A DNA stretch of 64,000 nt, taken from the NCBI RefSeq assembly GCF_014336955.1, contig NZ_QRAI01000002.1:62001-126000 (forward strand), read 5' to 3'. Both the position numbers and the translations under genes were made by a program. Positions 27,301 through 36,227 of the stretch are shown here, in pieces. Position 1 is the first letter of the stretch. Each line of letters starts with the position of its first letter. Source of the DNA: Saccharophagus sp. K07. Its GTDB lineage: Bacteria; Pseudomonadota; Gammaproteobacteria; Pseudomonadales; Cellvibrionaceae. The notes beneath the pieces are model-generated. The model saw nothing but the letters and a program-made list of their open reading frames with translations. It searched no databases and was not told where the DNA came from.

Positions 27301-27872
27301 GTCGCAATCTCTCCCGAGCGGAAGAAAATGAGCTGCTGAAATATTCCCGCTCCATCATTATCAAAGGCGCGCGTTCGCCGGAGCGTTTGCTGGACGAAGT
27401 CACTTTGTTCCTGCACAAAGTGGAATCGGATTTATCGGTAGAGCGCCAAACCATGCTGAAAACCGTGCGCAGTCGCGACAGCGCCATCGAAGGACGACGA
27501 ATTCTTCTGGTAGATGACGACGTGCGCAATATTTTTGCTCTGACCGGCGCCCTGGAACAAAAAGGCGCAACCGTGGAAGTGGCGCGCGATGGTTTTGAGG
27601 CGGTGGAAAAAGTGCAAACCATTGCCGATATAGATTTGATTTTGATGGACATCATGATGCCCGGTATGGATGGTCTGGAGGCGATGCGGCGTATCCGCAG
27701 CGATCCGCGTTTCCAGAAACTGCCGATTATCGCGATTACCGCCAAAGCCATGAAAGATGACCAGGAGCAGTGTTTGAAAGCCGGTGCGTCGGATTATATG
27801 GCCAAGCCCATCGACATAGACCGGTTGTATTCGTTGCTGCGTGTATGGATGCCTAATTTGGAACGTCTGTAA
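24360..27872 (+). CDS. Hybrid sensor histidine kinase CHASE3-GAF-HisKA-HATPase-REC-REC-REC
   Basis: 1170 residues starting with GTG; no strong ribosome site is visible. Order: TM1 (about 24-46), a periplasmic CHASE3 domain (DMQAALRGYLITGDQEFLDAL), TM2 (about 186-206), a GAF domain (about 240-400), a long coiled coil rich in Gln/Glu (400-490), HisKA with His498 (NMSHELRTPLN), HATPase (about 610-715), then three receivers (about 778-895, 899-1015, 1046-1165) with phospho-Asp regions LLDLGLPD, IIDLKLPD and LMDIMMPG. It overlaps cheR by 1 bp. The operon (kinase, CheR, CheB, REC-kinase) implies control by reversible methyl-esterification of an unknown target. Confidence 0.93.
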   Translation: MSKSELSPVDQVGFQRILTRNVAMPLVAGLINVVLFTVLAMSLVSVLRAAKHTEEVVTHANQMVNLAGDMQAALRGYLITGDQEFLDALEIAKDGLGAEIDAAHGLVKSNAVQVERLNSISNSLKEWSAYAQNSIELKDTNQNFAALVRTRGKTEGAEFRRGIIEFKDAEKLTLQQRNDSVSGRGTIAIGLYLVLSIIVTALLAYLGRRELLGLSRVYSKALQESREHTELLEQQAWHRSGQVRLAEKTIGRLSLPVLGRIVLDFLGSYINSVVGAMYVRTEEEAGLQRVATYGLSKEASQIPQVIGESDSLVEQALFANRMIQLDEVPANYLKVSTGLGDTTPRYILVLPITHDGSPNGVLELGFLRRPSPRELEFLQLIAGTIGTTVESSLYRRRLQNALEQTQQLNEELQVQQEELRTANEELEEQSRVLEESQTMLENQKAELEQTNEKLLEQATVLDEKNRALNAIQAALEERAAELQKASKYKSEFLANMSHELRTPLNSSMILAKILAENARGNLDEEQVQFARSIYSAGNDLLNLINDILDISKVEAGKLELRPEYIDLRRLLQDLQLVFEPLAMQKKLALVMEITNSGLHSIVTDRQRLEQILKNLLSNAIKFTESGQISLKISAAADGQIAFAVSDTGIGIAPDQQDIIFEAFQQAEGGINRRYGGTGLGLSISRDLAKLLGGNIDLLSTPGAGSTFTLYLPAEYQESQAENLPPEKPQPQVSTSAKTASASAPYELSAHELAAQNSNAPAAELSFVDDRGKIDPAGRSVLVIEDDAEFAHVLYKLACDLGYQCVVALTAADGLRLASEILPDAILLDLGLPDASGMTVLQKLKRNSTTRHIPVHVVSAADRTESALQMGAVGYAVKPATRESLQKMFEKIEEKLTRKMKRVLLVEDDALQRESIRQLIGEEDIEITAVEMGGEALELLRNTIFDCMIIDLKLPDMQGHELLKRMSSEVICSFPPVIVYTGRNLSRAEENELLKYSRSIIIKGARSPERLLDEVTLFLHKVESDLSVERQTMLKTVRSRDSAIEGRRILLVDDDVRNIFALTGALEQKGATVEVARDGFEAVEKVQTIADIDLILMDIMMPGMDGLEAMRRIRSDPRFQKLPIIAITAKAMKDDQEQCLKAGASDYMAKPIDIDRLYSLLRVWMPNLERL

Positions 27873-28699
27873 TGCCCAAGACCAAAGACGCAACTGTTGA
27901 TATTGAACTTCCCTTGTTGATGGAAGCTATTTATCGACGTTACAACTACGATTTTCGCAGCTATTCCATGGCGTCGCAGAAACGCCGTGTTTTACACGCG
28001 TTGCGCCAACTGAACTGTGCGTCCATTTCCGAATTGCAAGCGCGGATTTTGCACGAGCCGGAGTTTTTCTCACGTTTATTGCAATACCTGACGATTCCCA
28101 CCACGGAAATGTTTCGCGATCCGGAGTATTTTCTCGCTCTGCGGGAAAAAGTGGTGCCGTTTCTTAAAACCTATCCGTCATTGAAAATCTGGGTTGCCGG
28201 TTGCAGTACCGGAGAAGAGTTATATTCACTCGCGATTGTTCTGAAAGAAGAAGGCTTGCTGTCCCGCACTCTTTTGTACGCAACGGATATCAATCCTGCG
28301 GTGCTGGAAAAAGCGCGCAAAGGCATTTTTCCTTCGAACCGAATACGCACCTATGCGACGAATTATCGCGCAGCCGGCGGAAAATACTCCTTTTCGGATT
28401 ATTTCACCGCTGCTTACGATGCGGCGATTCTCGATCGCAGCCTGTGTGAAAACGTGACTTTTGCCGACCATAGTTTGGCGACCGACAATGTGTTTTCCGA
28501 AACGCAGTTCGTCAGCTGTCGCAATGTGATGATTTATTTCAACCATGACCTGCAGGAGCGGGCATTGCGGCTGTTTCATGAATCTCTGTGCCATCGCGGA
28601 TTTTTAGGTTTGGGCAGCAAGGAGAATATTGAATTTTCCGAAGTCGGAAGTCTGTTCGAACCGCTCGATAAACCCTGGCGAATATACCGCAAGAAATAG
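27872..28699 (+). CDS. CheR-type protein-glutamate O-methyltransferase
   Basis: 275 residues; the ATG overlaps the kinase stop (TAATG). N-terminal CheR_N helical domain and C-terminal SAM domain with motif I WVAGCSTGEELYSLAI (about 107-122), TDINPAVLEKARKGIF and SCRNVMIYF, as in chemotaxis methyltransferases. CheR methylates glutamates of chemoreceptors using SAM. No methyl-accepting protein is encoded nearby; the coiled-coil region of the adjacent hybrid kinase is a possible substrate (inference). It lacks the TPR extension of some CheR variants. Confidence 0.93.
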   Translation: MPKTKDATVDIELPLLMEAIYRRYNYDFRSYSMASQKRRVLHALRQLNCASISELQARILHEPEFFSRLLQYLTIPTTEMFRDPEYFLALREKVVPFLKTYPSLKIWVAGCSTGEELYSLAIVLKEEGLLSRTLLYATDINPAVLEKARKGIFPSNRIRTYATNYRAAGGKYSFSDYFTAAYDAAILDRSLCENVTFADHSLATDNVFSETQFVSCRNVMIYFNHDLQERALRLFHESLCHRGFLGLGSKENIEFSEVGSLFEPLDKPWRIYRKK

Positions 28700-28711
28700 G
28701 CGCAAACCGGC

Positions 28712-29332
28712 ATGAGCGAATCTATGTCGTTACAGGAATTTATGAACGGTCGTCAGCACGAGATGGAAGCCATAGTTATTGGGGCATCTGCCGGCGGCGT
28801 CAGTGCATTACTGGCGATTTTGTCGCCGCTGCCGCGCAACATGCGAATTCCTATCATAGTTGTGTTACACGTAGCGGAAGATAAACAAAGCAAATTGGCT
28901 GAAGTGTTTGCTCACAATCTCGCGCCGCCAGTGGTATTTGCCCAGGACAAAGCTTTCGTGGTGCCGGGCACAGTGTATTTCGCTGTGCCCGGTTATCATC
29001 TTTCCATCGAAAAGGGCCGTTGGTTTTCTCTCAGCCGGGAAGAACCTCGCTATTTTTCCCGGCCATCCATTGACTATCTCATGATGTCCGCAGCGGATGC
29101 CTACGGTTCTGCTCTGCTGGGAATTCTGCTCACCGGGGCCAGTGAGGACGGCGCGGAGGGCATGGCATGTATTGCCAGTTCAGGTGGTTTCACTGTGGTC
29201 CAAGACCCAGACGAAGCCGAGTTTTCCATCATGCCGCAAGCCGCAATTGATTTATTTACGCCGCAGCAGATTTTATCGTTGCAGCAAATCCGGACGCTGG
29301 TTTTTCTCCTGGAGACTGTTAATGTCGGATGA
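28712..29332 (+). CDS. CheB-type methylesterase domain protein without receiver
   Basis: 206 residues consisting of the CheB catalytic domain only. The Ser/His/Asp triad is visible as Ser26 (GASAGG), His53 (VVLHVAED) and Asp146 (TGASEDGAEG). The usual N-terminal REC domain is missing, so it must be controlled otherwise, perhaps by direct contact with one of the receivers of the flanking kinases. It would remove methyl groups added by the adjacent CheR. Its 3' end overlaps the next gene by 11 bp. Confidence 0.92.
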   Translation: MSESMSLQEFMNGRQHEMEAIVIGASAGGVSALLAILSPLPRNMRIPIIVVLHVAEDKQSKLAEVFAHNLAPPVVFAQDKAFVVPGTVYFAVPGYHLSIEKGRWFSLSREEPRYFSRPSIDYLMMSAADAYGSALLGILLTGASEDGAEGMACIASSGGFTVVQDPDEAEFSIMPQAAIDLFTPQQILSLQQIRTLVFLLETVNVG

Positions 29333-30536
29333 CCACAAAGTCATGTTGGATGATCAAAAAGCCAAACTGCTGATCGTAGATGATTTGCCCGAAAATCTGC
29401 AGGCGCTCAGCAAAATCATTGAGCAGGAGGACCGTCTTATTTATTCGGCTCAATCCGGGGAGGCCGCACTCGCTTTATTGCTGGAGCACGAATTTGCCCT
29501 GGCAATTTTGGATGTGATGATGCCTGGCATGAACGGATTTGAATTGGCGGAATTAATGCGCGGTACGGAAAAAACCCGGCATATCCCTATTGTTTTTGTT
29601 AGTGCCGGGGGACGGGAACTGAATTACGCCTTTAAAGGTTATGAAACCGGCGCCGTGGATTTTCTGCATAAACCGCTGGATATAGCCGCGGTAAAAAGCA
29701 AGGTCAATGTATTTGTTGCACTCTATCAACAGCGCAATGAAGTCAAACGTCAATTGACCATTCTGGAAGAAAATCGTCGTATTCTCGCCCAGACCAAAGC
29801 CGAGCTCGAACACGCGCTGAAAATGCGCGATGACTTTATGTCCATAGTTGCGCACGAATTAAGAACGCCGCTCAACACTTTGTATGTTGATACCCAATTG
29901 CGGCAAATGCAGATTGAGCGCGGAGATTTTCAGGCGTTTTCGCCAGATAATTTGCGTTTGATGATCGAACGCGATGCATTGCAAATTCGCAGTATGATCC
30001 GCCTGATCAGCGATATGGTGGATACATCGCGTATCAAAAGCGGCAAATTGAGCATTCGTCCGGCGGAAACCAATTTGTCGCTATTGTTGCAACGTCTGGT
30101 GGAAGGCACCGCATTGCAAGCGCGCGCTGCGGGATGTGAACTGTGCTTGGCGGCCGAGGAAAATGTGATCGGCTTTTGGGATGAATTTAGGGTCGAGCAG
30201 ATCATTGTCAATTTGTTGACCAATGCCTACCGCTATGGGGGTGGAAAACACGTGGAAATTGCCTTGTGCACCTACGACGGCGTGGCGGAAATTCAGGTGC
30301 GCGATCACGGCCAAGGCATAGCACCGGAAGCGCAAGAGAAAATTTTCGATAAGTTTGAACGCCTGGATTCCTCCAATGTGCGCGAAGGACTGGGTATGGG
30401 GCTCTATATTGCTAAACAATTGGCGATGGCGCACGGTGGGAATATAGATGTCGTCAGTGAGCCTGGAGAAGGGGCGTTATTTCGAGTTGTACTGCCTTTG
30501 ACAGGGGAAATTCATAAATCGAAGGCGGATATCTAA
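29322..30536 (+). CDS. Response regulator-histidine kinase (REC-HisKA-HATPase)
   Basis: 404 residues from the ATG at 29322, preceded by GGAG and lying inside the end of the cheB-like gene. N-terminal receiver (about 12-125; phospho-Asp in AILDVMMPG), a coiled coil, HisKA with His178 (IVAHELRTPLN), and HATPase (NLLTNAYRYGG; DHGQGIAPE; GLGMGLYIAKQLA). There is no membrane segment, so it is a cytosolic kinase that may receive phosphate from the big hybrid kinase and change its own activity. It is the last gene of this signalling operon; no output domain or DNA-binding partner is encoded here. Confidence 0.92.
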   Translation: MSDDHKVMLDDQKAKLLIVDDLPENLQALSKIIEQEDRLIYSAQSGEAALALLLEHEFALAILDVMMPGMNGFELAELMRGTEKTRHIPIVFVSAGGRELNYAFKGYETGAVDFLHKPLDIAAVKSKVNVFVALYQQRNEVKRQLTILEENRRILAQTKAELEHALKMRDDFMSIVAHELRTPLNTLYVDTQLRQMQIERGDFQAFSPDNLRLMIERDALQIRSMIRLISDMVDTSRIKSGKLSIRPAETNLSLLLQRLVEGTALQARAAGCELCLAAEENVIGFWDEFRVEQIIVNLLTNAYRYGGGKHVEIALCTYDGVAEIQVRDHGQGIAPEAQEKIFDKFERLDSSNVREGLGMGLYIAKQLAMAHGGNIDVVSEPGEGALFRVVLPLTGEIHKSKADI

Positions 30537-30649
30537 AACGGCTCCCATATGCGTGCGTCAAAGCTGGATTGGTAAAGGGGGGAATCCAACTCAATCACGC
30601 AGCTTGCTGTGTTAAATTGCATCTTCTCCCAACGACACATGTATCTGAC

Positions 30650-32059
30650 ATGCCTGGCGAATCCTTAAACAAGCAAGCCCGTCGTATCGCATTGATCGTT
30701 GGTGGCACCTTTTTTATGGTGCTGCTCGACAGTGCAATCATCGCCACCTCTCTGCCTCGTATGGCGCAAACCTTCGACGTCAAACCCGTCGAACTGAGTA
30801 TTGGCATCAGCATTTATTTGCTGTCGGTCGCGGCCTTTGTGCCCCTAGCTGGTTGGCTTTCCGACCGTTTCGGCGCGCGGCGGATTTTTCTGTTTTCCAT
30901 AGTGCTCTTTTCCCTGGCTTCGGTTGCCTGCGGAGTTGCCGGAAATTTGTGGGAATTTGTTTTGGCTCGCGCGGTGCAGGGGCTTGGCGGTGCGCTTATG
31001 ACGCCTATAGGCCGGGTGCTGGTATTAAACCACGCACCCAAGACGGAGCTGGTGCGGGCTATGTCCGTGATCACATGGCCAGCATTGACGGCGCCGGTCA
31101 TAGGCCCTGTAATCGGTGGTTTTATTACTACCTATTTTTCCTGGCGCTGGAATTTTTTAATCAACCTGCCGCTGGGATTGATTGCATTTATATTGGTGCT
31201 GCGTCTGATTCCCAGCACGCCCCCCGTAGGGCGGCGAGCTTTTGATCCCAAAGGTTTTGTGCTGTCTGCCAGCGCATTGATTTGTTTGTTGTTGGGCCTT
31301 GAATCCCTAGCGCATCAATGGATCGGCTGGGCACCTGCGGGCATACTCGCTGCGGTTGGGGGATTGTTGGGTTGGGTGGCTATAAGGCATTTTCATCATG
31401 TCTCCCAGCCGCTGTTAAATTTGCGCACCTTTCGCATTCACACATTTGCCATCACCAATATTTCCGCGGGCACTTATGTGCGTATGGGCATCAATGCGAC
31501 GCCGTTTTTGCTTCCTTTGCTACTGCAACTTGGGTTTGGTTATACACCGGTGGAAGCAGGCAGTTATGTGTTCGTCTATTTTCTTGGCAATCTGGGTATG
31601 AAAACCGTCACCACAGCTGCACTGAAATGTTTCGGCTTCCGCAATGTTTTGGTGATCAACGGTGTTTTGTGCGGCGTGTCGATTTGTGCCTGCGCCACCT
31701 TCGCTCCGGAAATACCGAAACTGGTGATTATGGCGATTCTGTTTTTCGCGGGTCTTACCCGTTCCATGCAGTACACCGCGTTGAATACGCTTTCGTTCGC
31801 GGATGTTCCCGCCGCTTTGCGCAGCTCCGCGTCGACGCTCTCTTCCATGCTAATGCAAATTGCCATGGTGTTGGCCATTGCTATGAGCGCGATTTTGCTC
31901 AATGTCTCGCGCGTGCTGTCACAACGCGACACTCTCGCGCTGATGGATTTTTCCGTCGCTTTTGCGGTGATGGGATTGGTGGTGGCAGGTGCTTCCCTGG
32001 CTTTTTTGCGTTTGCCAAAGGATGCGGGAGCGGAAGTTTCTGGTCACGATGAAATGTGA
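30650..32059 (+). CDS. MFS transporter, DHA2 (14-helix) drug-efflux type
   Basis: 469 residues from the ATG at 30650; a longer frame from 30569 lacks MFS character. The sequence shows the MFS motif A ([14 protein letters not shown]), motif B region ([21 protein letters not shown]) and DHA2 motif C-like stretch ([17 protein letters not shown]), with about 14 hydrophobic segments. Such proteins use proton antiport to export drugs or metabolites. Its end overlaps the convergent pqqE gene by 16 bp. The ribosome site is weak. Substrate unknown. Confidence 0.87.
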   Translation: MPGESLNKQARRIALIVGGTFFMVLLDSAIIATSLPRMAQTFDVKPVELSIGISIYLLSVAAFVPLAGWLSDRFGARRIFLFSIVLFSLASVACGVAGNLWEFVLARAVQGLGGALMTPIGRVLVLNHAPKTELVRAMSVITWPALTAPVIGPVIGGFITTYFSWRWNFLINLPLGLIAFILVLRLIPSTPPVGRRAFDPKGFVLSASALICLLLGLESLAHQWIGWAPAGILAAVGGLLGWVAIRHFHHVSQPLLNLRTFRIHTFAITNISAGTYVRMGINATPFLLPLLLQLGFGYTPVEAGSYVFVYFLGNLGMKTVTTAALKCFGFRNVLVINGVLCGVSICACATFAPEIPKLVIMAILFFAGLTRSMQYTALNTLSFADVPAALRSSASTLSSMLMQIAMVLAIAMSAILLNVSRVLSQRDTLALMDFSVAFAVMGLVVAGASLAFLRLPKDAGAEVSGHDEM

Positions 32060-33159
32060 TCGCTGGCGATCAGGTTTTTGGAATTCTGCATATTGCGAAA
32101 TAACAATGGTGTGGCGTCGCCAATATAAGCCTTGTCGATTACCTCGGTAATGGTGTGATGCAACGGGCTTTTATCGCATACCGGATCTGTATTGGCCGCA
32201 TCGCCTGTGAGCATAAAAGCCTGACAGCGGCAGCCGCCAAAATCTTTTTCCTTTTCCGGACAGCTGCGGCAGGGCTCGCGCATCCACTCATTGCCGCGAA
32301 ATTGATTGAATCCCGGTGAGTCGCGCCAGATATAGCCAATGTTGTGATGCCGCACATTGGGAAATTCAAACGGCAGTTGCCGCGCGCTGTGGCAGGGCAG
32401 GGCGGTACCATCCGGTGTGATAGTAAGAAAAATATTGCCCCAACCGTTCATGCAACGTTTGGGTCTGGTTTCGTAATAATCCGGCACTACAAAAATAATT
32501 TTCCTGCGCGCGCCGAATTTTTCTCGGTACTGTGCTACCACGGCTTCCGCTTTTTGTAATTGTTCTCGCGTCGGCAATAGCTGCTGTCGATTGTGAAACG
32601 CCCAGCCGTAATATTGGGTGTTGGCGAGTTCCACATAGTCAGCCTGCAATTCCATGGATAAATCCAGTATCTGCGCGACCTGATCAACATTCTGTCGATG
32701 CAAAACAAAATTCAGCACCATCGGGTAGCCGTGACGTTTGATCTCTTTTGCCATAGCAATTTTTTGCGCAAAAGCTTTATCGCTGCCGGCGAAAAAATTA
32801 TTCAGTTCGGCGCTGCTCGCCTGGAAGCTCACCTGAATATGATCTAAGCCGGCAGCTTTTAAATTTGCCACTTTATCGGCTGTCATTCCCACGCCGGAGG
32901 TAATTAAATTAGTGTAATAGCCGAGTCTTCTGCCTTCGGCTACCAGCTCCGGCAGATCTTCGCGCACCAAGGGCTCACCGCCAGAAAATCCCAATTGCAC
33001 CGCGCCCAGTTGGCGCGCTTCGCGCATTACGCGAAACCATGTTTCTGTATCCAATTCGTTATTGATTTGCGCAATCTCGATTGGATTGGAGCAATAAGGG
33101 CATTGCAGCGGGCAGCGGTAGGTGAGTTCGGCTAACAACCAAAAGGGCGCAGTTTTCAT
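32044..33159 (-). CDS. pqqE: PqqA peptide cyclase (radical SAM), PQQ biosynthesis
   Basis: 371 residues from the ATG at 33159. Radical SAM CxxxCxxC in [18 protein letters not shown]-binding GFSGGEPL, and a C-terminal SPASM region with clustered cysteines ([37 protein letters not shown]) for auxiliary Fe-S clusters. PqqE joins the Glu and Tyr side chains of PqqA with help of PqqD. It is the last gene of the pqq operon, unusually separated from pqqD by about 250 bp that hold a small ORF. Another ATG 15 bp upstream is possible. Confidence 0.95.
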   Translation of the reverse strand: MKTAPFWLLAELTYRCPLQCPYCSNPIEIAQINNELDTETWFRVMREARQLGAVQLGFSGGEPLVREDLPELVAEGRRLGYYTNLITSGVGMTADKVANLKAAGLDHIQVSFQASSAELNNFFAGSDKAFAQKIAMAKEIKRHGYPMVLNFVLHRQNVDQVAQILDLSMELQADYVELANTQYYGWAFHNRQQLLPTREQLQKAEAVVAQYREKFGARRKIIFVVPDYYETRPKRCMNGWGNIFLTITPDGTALPCHSARQLPFEFPNVRHHNIGYIWRDSPGFNQFRGNEWMREPCRSCPEKEKDFGGCRCQAFMLTGDAANTDPVCDKSPLHHTITEVIDKAYIGDATPLLFRNMQNSKNLIASDHISS

Positions 33160-33219
33160 AGAAAAGAACCACATTCACATCGCGACTTCGGATCGCGACG
33201 TCTGGAAAAGAGAAAACAA

Positions 33220-33420
33220 CTATCCGGCTTTATCGAAGGATTCCTTATCATCCGACCGGACATCGGCTAAATGTTTCTGTGGTCGGGGCGAATCCAACCA
33301 GGGATAGGTCTGGGTCTGGGATGGGGCGGTAGGCGTTCTATTCCCGGCGGGATAAAGCACCGAATGTTTTCGATTGGATAGGTCCTGCATTAAATAATGC
33401 AAATGTCGTTGTTTAATCAT
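33220..33420 (-). CDS. 66-residue ORF in the pqqD-pqqE gap
   Basis: The ATG sits inside the last codons of pqqD (ATGATTAA overlap), a translational-coupling arrangement. The product is hydrophilic, with a Pro/Thr/Gln-rich centre (PTAPSQTQTYPWLDSPRP) and a charged tail, and has no recognisable domain. It may be a real small protein, a remnant, or simply a frame in a spacer. Codon use is not clearly coding. Confidence 0.3.
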   Translation of the reverse strand: MIKQRHLHYLMQDLSNRKHSVLYPAGNRTPTAPSQTQTYPWLDSPRPQKHLADVRSDDKESFDKAG

Positions 33421-33703
33421 AAGTCGTCAGCCATTGTTTTCCAAAAGCAATTGAAAGAAATTCCAAGACATCCTGTTCGATATTGTGTGCATCCGGGAAT
33501 TGGTGTTGTAAGTCCTCGATAATCGTTTGAATGGTGGACTTTCCATTGCAGCGGGACAGAATTTCCCCGCCGCTGAAATTAAGCTTGATCATGCCCTCGG
33601 GATACAGCAATACATAGGCTTGCTGCGTCTCTTCCCATTGCAGGCGAAAGTGGGAGTGAATCGTCGGAATCCATTCTTTCTTCGGCAAAAGCGTTTCACT
33701 CAT
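33413..33703 (-). CDS. pqqD: PqqA-binding chaperone of PQQ biosynthesis
   Basis: 96 residues with the PqqD winged-helix pattern ([48 protein letters not shown]). PqqD is a RiPP recognition element that holds PqqA and presents it to PqqE. The start overlaps the end of pqqC by 8 bp. It is a separate protein here, not fused to PqqC. Confidence 0.93.
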   Translation of the reverse strand: MSETLLPKKEWIPTIHSHFRLQWEETQQAYVLLYPEGMIKLNFSGGEILSRCNGKSTIQTIIEDLQHQFPDAHNIEQDVLEFLSIAFGKQWLTTYD

Positions 33704-34439
33704 AAATCGGTCGATCGCAATTGTGATAGGGCGGAGTCTGGTGGACGTAGGCCATTGTCATGGCATCCAACATGCTCCACAAAATATCGAGCTTAAATTG
33801 CAGAATATTCAGCGCGTGTTCCTGCTGTTCACGCGTAACAAAATAATCCAGTGTGACGCGCAAGCCATGTTCCACATCGCGGCGCGCTTCAGACAAGCGG
33901 CTGCGGAAATATTGGTATCCGCTCGGTTCAATCCAGGTGTAATAAGTTGGCCAATTATCCAATCTGCGCTGGTGAATATCCGGCGCAAATAATTCCGTTA
34001 GAGATGAACAGGCCGCTTCCTGCCAAGTTGCGCGGCGGGCAAAGTTCAAATAAGCATCCACGGCAAAACGCACGCCGGGGAGCAAATGGCGGTGGTCCAA
34101 TAGTTCCTCGCGCGCCATGCCGCAGGCTTCGCCAAGGCGCAGCCAGGCTTCAATACCACCTTGTTCGCCGTTGCTGCCGTCGTGATCAATAATGCGCTGC
34201 ACCCACAAACGTCGTGCATCGCGGTCTTCACAATTGGCGAGAATTGCAGCGTCTTTGATGGGAATAGTCGTCTGATAATAAAAACGATTGGCCACCCAAC
34301 CGCGAATTTGTTCCGGCGTGCAGCGGCCGCTGTTCATGGCCACGTGAAAAGGGTGGTGAATATGGTAATAGGCACCTTTCGCGCGCAGGCGCGTATCAAA
34401 TTCTTCCCGGCTCCAAGCCTTTTGCTCTGCGCCACTCAT
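33696..34439 (-). CDS. pqqC: Pyrroloquinoline-quinone synthase
   Basis: 247 residues, all-helical cofactor-free oxidase that carries out the last ring closure and oxidation to PQQ. Family hallmarks are [61 protein letters not shown] and the C-terminal [16 protein letters not shown]. The ATG overlaps the pqqB stop by 4 bp (ATGA), so the two are coupled. Confidence 0.96.
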   Translation of the reverse strand: MSGAEQKAWSREEFDTRLRAKGAYYHIHHPFHVAMNSGRCTPEQIRGWVANRFYYQTTIPIKDAAILANCEDRDARRLWVQRIIDHDGSNGEQGGIEAWLRLGEACGMAREELLDHRHLLPGVRFAVDAYLNFARRATWQEAACSSLTELFAPDIHQRRLDNWPTYYTWIEPSGYQYFRSRLSEARRDVEHGLRVTLDYFVTREQQEHALNILQFKLDILWSMLDAMTMAYVHQTPPYHNCDRPIYE

Positions 34440-35353
34440 GCAAAAAACTCCAATTCCATACCGTCGTAAGCCACTTCGATATTGTGGTGTGCAAGCTCTG
34501 CGCGTTCCGGCGAGTCTTCATTGAGAATGGGATTGGTGTTGTTGATATGAATAAGAATTTTGCGCGGTTTAGCAAAAGTATTTAAAACCTCAATCATGCC
34601 GCCGGGCCCGGATTGCGGCAAATGTCCCATGGCGCTCGCCGGTTTGCTGCCGACGCCTGCCACTGTCATTTCATCTTCCCGCCAAAAAGTGCCATCCACC
34701 AGCAGGCAATCTGCATCGCGCATTAAAGGCAATAAATGCTTTTCCACCACACCTAAACCCGGTGCATAAAATACCTTTTTTCGACTCAGCAAATTTTCAA
34801 TCACAATGCCGATATTGTCGCCCGGTTGGGGATTTAGGCGATGGGGCGAATAGGGCGGTGCTTTGCTGCTGAGCGGTACAGGTGTAAGTCTCAGCCCATC
34901 AATGCCGGCAATGGAAAAAGGTAGATCAAATTCAATGCGGTGGCGGTGAATCCCGCCGTTCCATGCATCCAAAATGCGAAAAATCGGAAAGCCACTCGTC
35001 AGATCTTCGTATACACAATCGGTGCAATACACTTGATGTGGGCAACCTTCGCGCAGCATCAACAAACCTGTGGTGTGATCGATTTGGCTGTCCATAAAAA
35101 CAATAGCGGCAATACCCGTGTCTCGTTTGCCTTCGCGCGGTTGTATAGCTGGGAAGGCTTCAAGTTGAGCGCGGATATCCGGCGACGTATTAAAAAGGAT
35201 CCAATGTCCCCCATCCATGCTGACGGCAATCGAGGATTGCGTACGCGGCACGGCCCGCAGGGTGCCCTGGCGAACACCGTGACAATTGGCGCAGTTGCAA
35301 TTCCACTGAGGAAATCCGCCACCCGCAGCGGAGCCCAAAACGCGGATTTTCAT
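34436..35353 (-). CDS. pqqB: PqqB, metallo-beta-lactamase-fold PQQ biosynthesis protein
   Basis: 305 residues from the ATG at 35353 ([24 protein letters not shown]), the canonical PqqB beginning; the frame is open 51 bp farther upstream without support. The metallo-beta-lactamase fold is recognisable by [15 protein letters not shown], and the zinc knuckle by the CNCANC cysteines. PqqB hydroxylates the Glu-Tyr-derived diamino acid intermediate in PQQ formation. Confidence 0.95.
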   Translation of the reverse strand: MKIRVLGSAAGGGFPQWNCNCANCHGVRQGTLRAVPRTQSSIAVSMDGGHWILFNTSPDIRAQLEAFPAIQPREGKRDTGIAAIVFMDSQIDHTTGLLMLREGCPHQVYCTDCVYEDLTSGFPIFRILDAWNGGIHRHRIEFDLPFSIAGIDGLRLTPVPLSSKAPPYSPHRLNPQPGDNIGIVIENLLSRKKVFYAPGLGVVEKHLLPLMRDADCLLVDGTFWREDEMTVAGVGSKPASAMGHLPQSGPGGMIEVLNTFAKPRKILIHINNTNPILNEDSPERAELAHHNIEVAYDGMELEFFA

Positions 35354-35404
35354 ATGAATAGAGAAGGGAAAAACGCGGCTAGCCGAAGCATAGCCGCGCA
35401 ACAA

Positions 35405-35476
35405 TCAGCGATTGCTGAAATACATAGTGACTTCAAAACCGATACGAAGATCTTCAAATGATGGTTTGGTCCACAT
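35405..35476 (-). CDS. pqqA: PQQ precursor peptide
   Basis: A 23-residue ORF too short for usual gene calls: begins [13 protein letters not shown] and contains FEVTMYF, i.e. the conserved Glu-x3-Tyr pair that PqqE cross-links and that becomes the PQQ skeleton. GAGGAAAT precedes the ATG. It lies 51 bp before pqqB on the same strand, the classical gene order pqqABCDE. Its presence makes the cluster complete apart from the protease PqqF, not in the window. Confidence 0.97.
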   Translation of the reverse strand: MWTKPSFEDLRIGFEVTMYFSNR

Positions 35477-35777
35477 AACTATTTCCTCAAAGAGTTGAGT
35501 TGAAAATGCCCCAATGTGAAACAAATACCCGCATTTATCATAATTTTAAAATGACCATAATGGTCAGCAGGCAACCCAAGCTATTGTGTAGGAAGATGTA
35601 GAGCAGGGAAGTGCGCTCGTTCACGTAATGGGCAGAGCGTTGTAATTATAAATAAGGCGTTAAGTGCCAATTTGCTCAGAAACCCTGTAGGAACTGTGGT
35701 TTTATGTATCTGGCAGAGATTTTGTTTTCTGGATTTTAAAAATCCTTTTAATAAGCCAAGGAGCTTTAGCTATTTGT
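35477..35777. other. Intergenic region upstream of pqqA
   Basis: About 300 bp that must carry the pqq promoter. AT-rich with no recognised operator, hairpin or open frame. Confidence 0.4.
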
Positions 35778-36209
35778 TCAATTTAGATGAATGCAATTGA
35801 ATCTAACCTCAAGGTTCTCTGGTAATTCACCGGTATATGTCAACCTGTTTCCAGGTGCTTTGGGATTGTGCGGATGTGCCCAAGGTGATATGAGGATATT
35901 GCCGTCTGTTAAACGGCTTCCCAGGATATATTCGCGAGCAGCGATAAAGTCATTTTCTCCGTCGATACATTGCAGCAGAATACCATGCCCGGCAAAAATT
36001 TCCGCTCGGCAACACTGCAAAATAATTGGATTTATATTGAGCTATTCAAGTCGCGAGATGGGTGTGGAAATATCAACAAGTGCAAGCTCATCACTCTCGG
36101 CAGAGAGTGGCATGCTTCGGAATTAATCCGTTTGAACAGGATCGAGTATGCGACACGCAGAGAGGTCCGGCGATATATAAACTCAGTTGAATTCGAGTGT
36201 TGGGCTCAT
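35778..36209 (-). pseudogene. Decayed ORF of unknown function (three in-frame stops)
   Basis: The last 86 codons (before the stop at 35778) read as a convincing globular protein (AREYILGSRLTDGNILISPW, GNRLTYTGELPENLEVRFN). The same frame continues upstream to an ATG at 36209, but is broken by TGA, TAA and TAG (the last at 36042-36044). Between the stops the translation still looks protein-like (VYISPDLSACRILDPVQTD, SAESDELALVDISTPISRLE). The simplest reading is a gene inactivated by nonsense mutations. Chance continuity of frame cannot be ruled out. Family not recognised. Confidence 0.45.
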
Positions 36210-36227
36210 TCAAAATTTATGTATCCA

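Noticed and set aside
31318-32052. 244-codon plus-strand ORF overlapping the MFS gene in another frame
   Set aside because: Composition rich in Cys/His/Arg as expected of an out-of-frame reading of membrane-protein codons.
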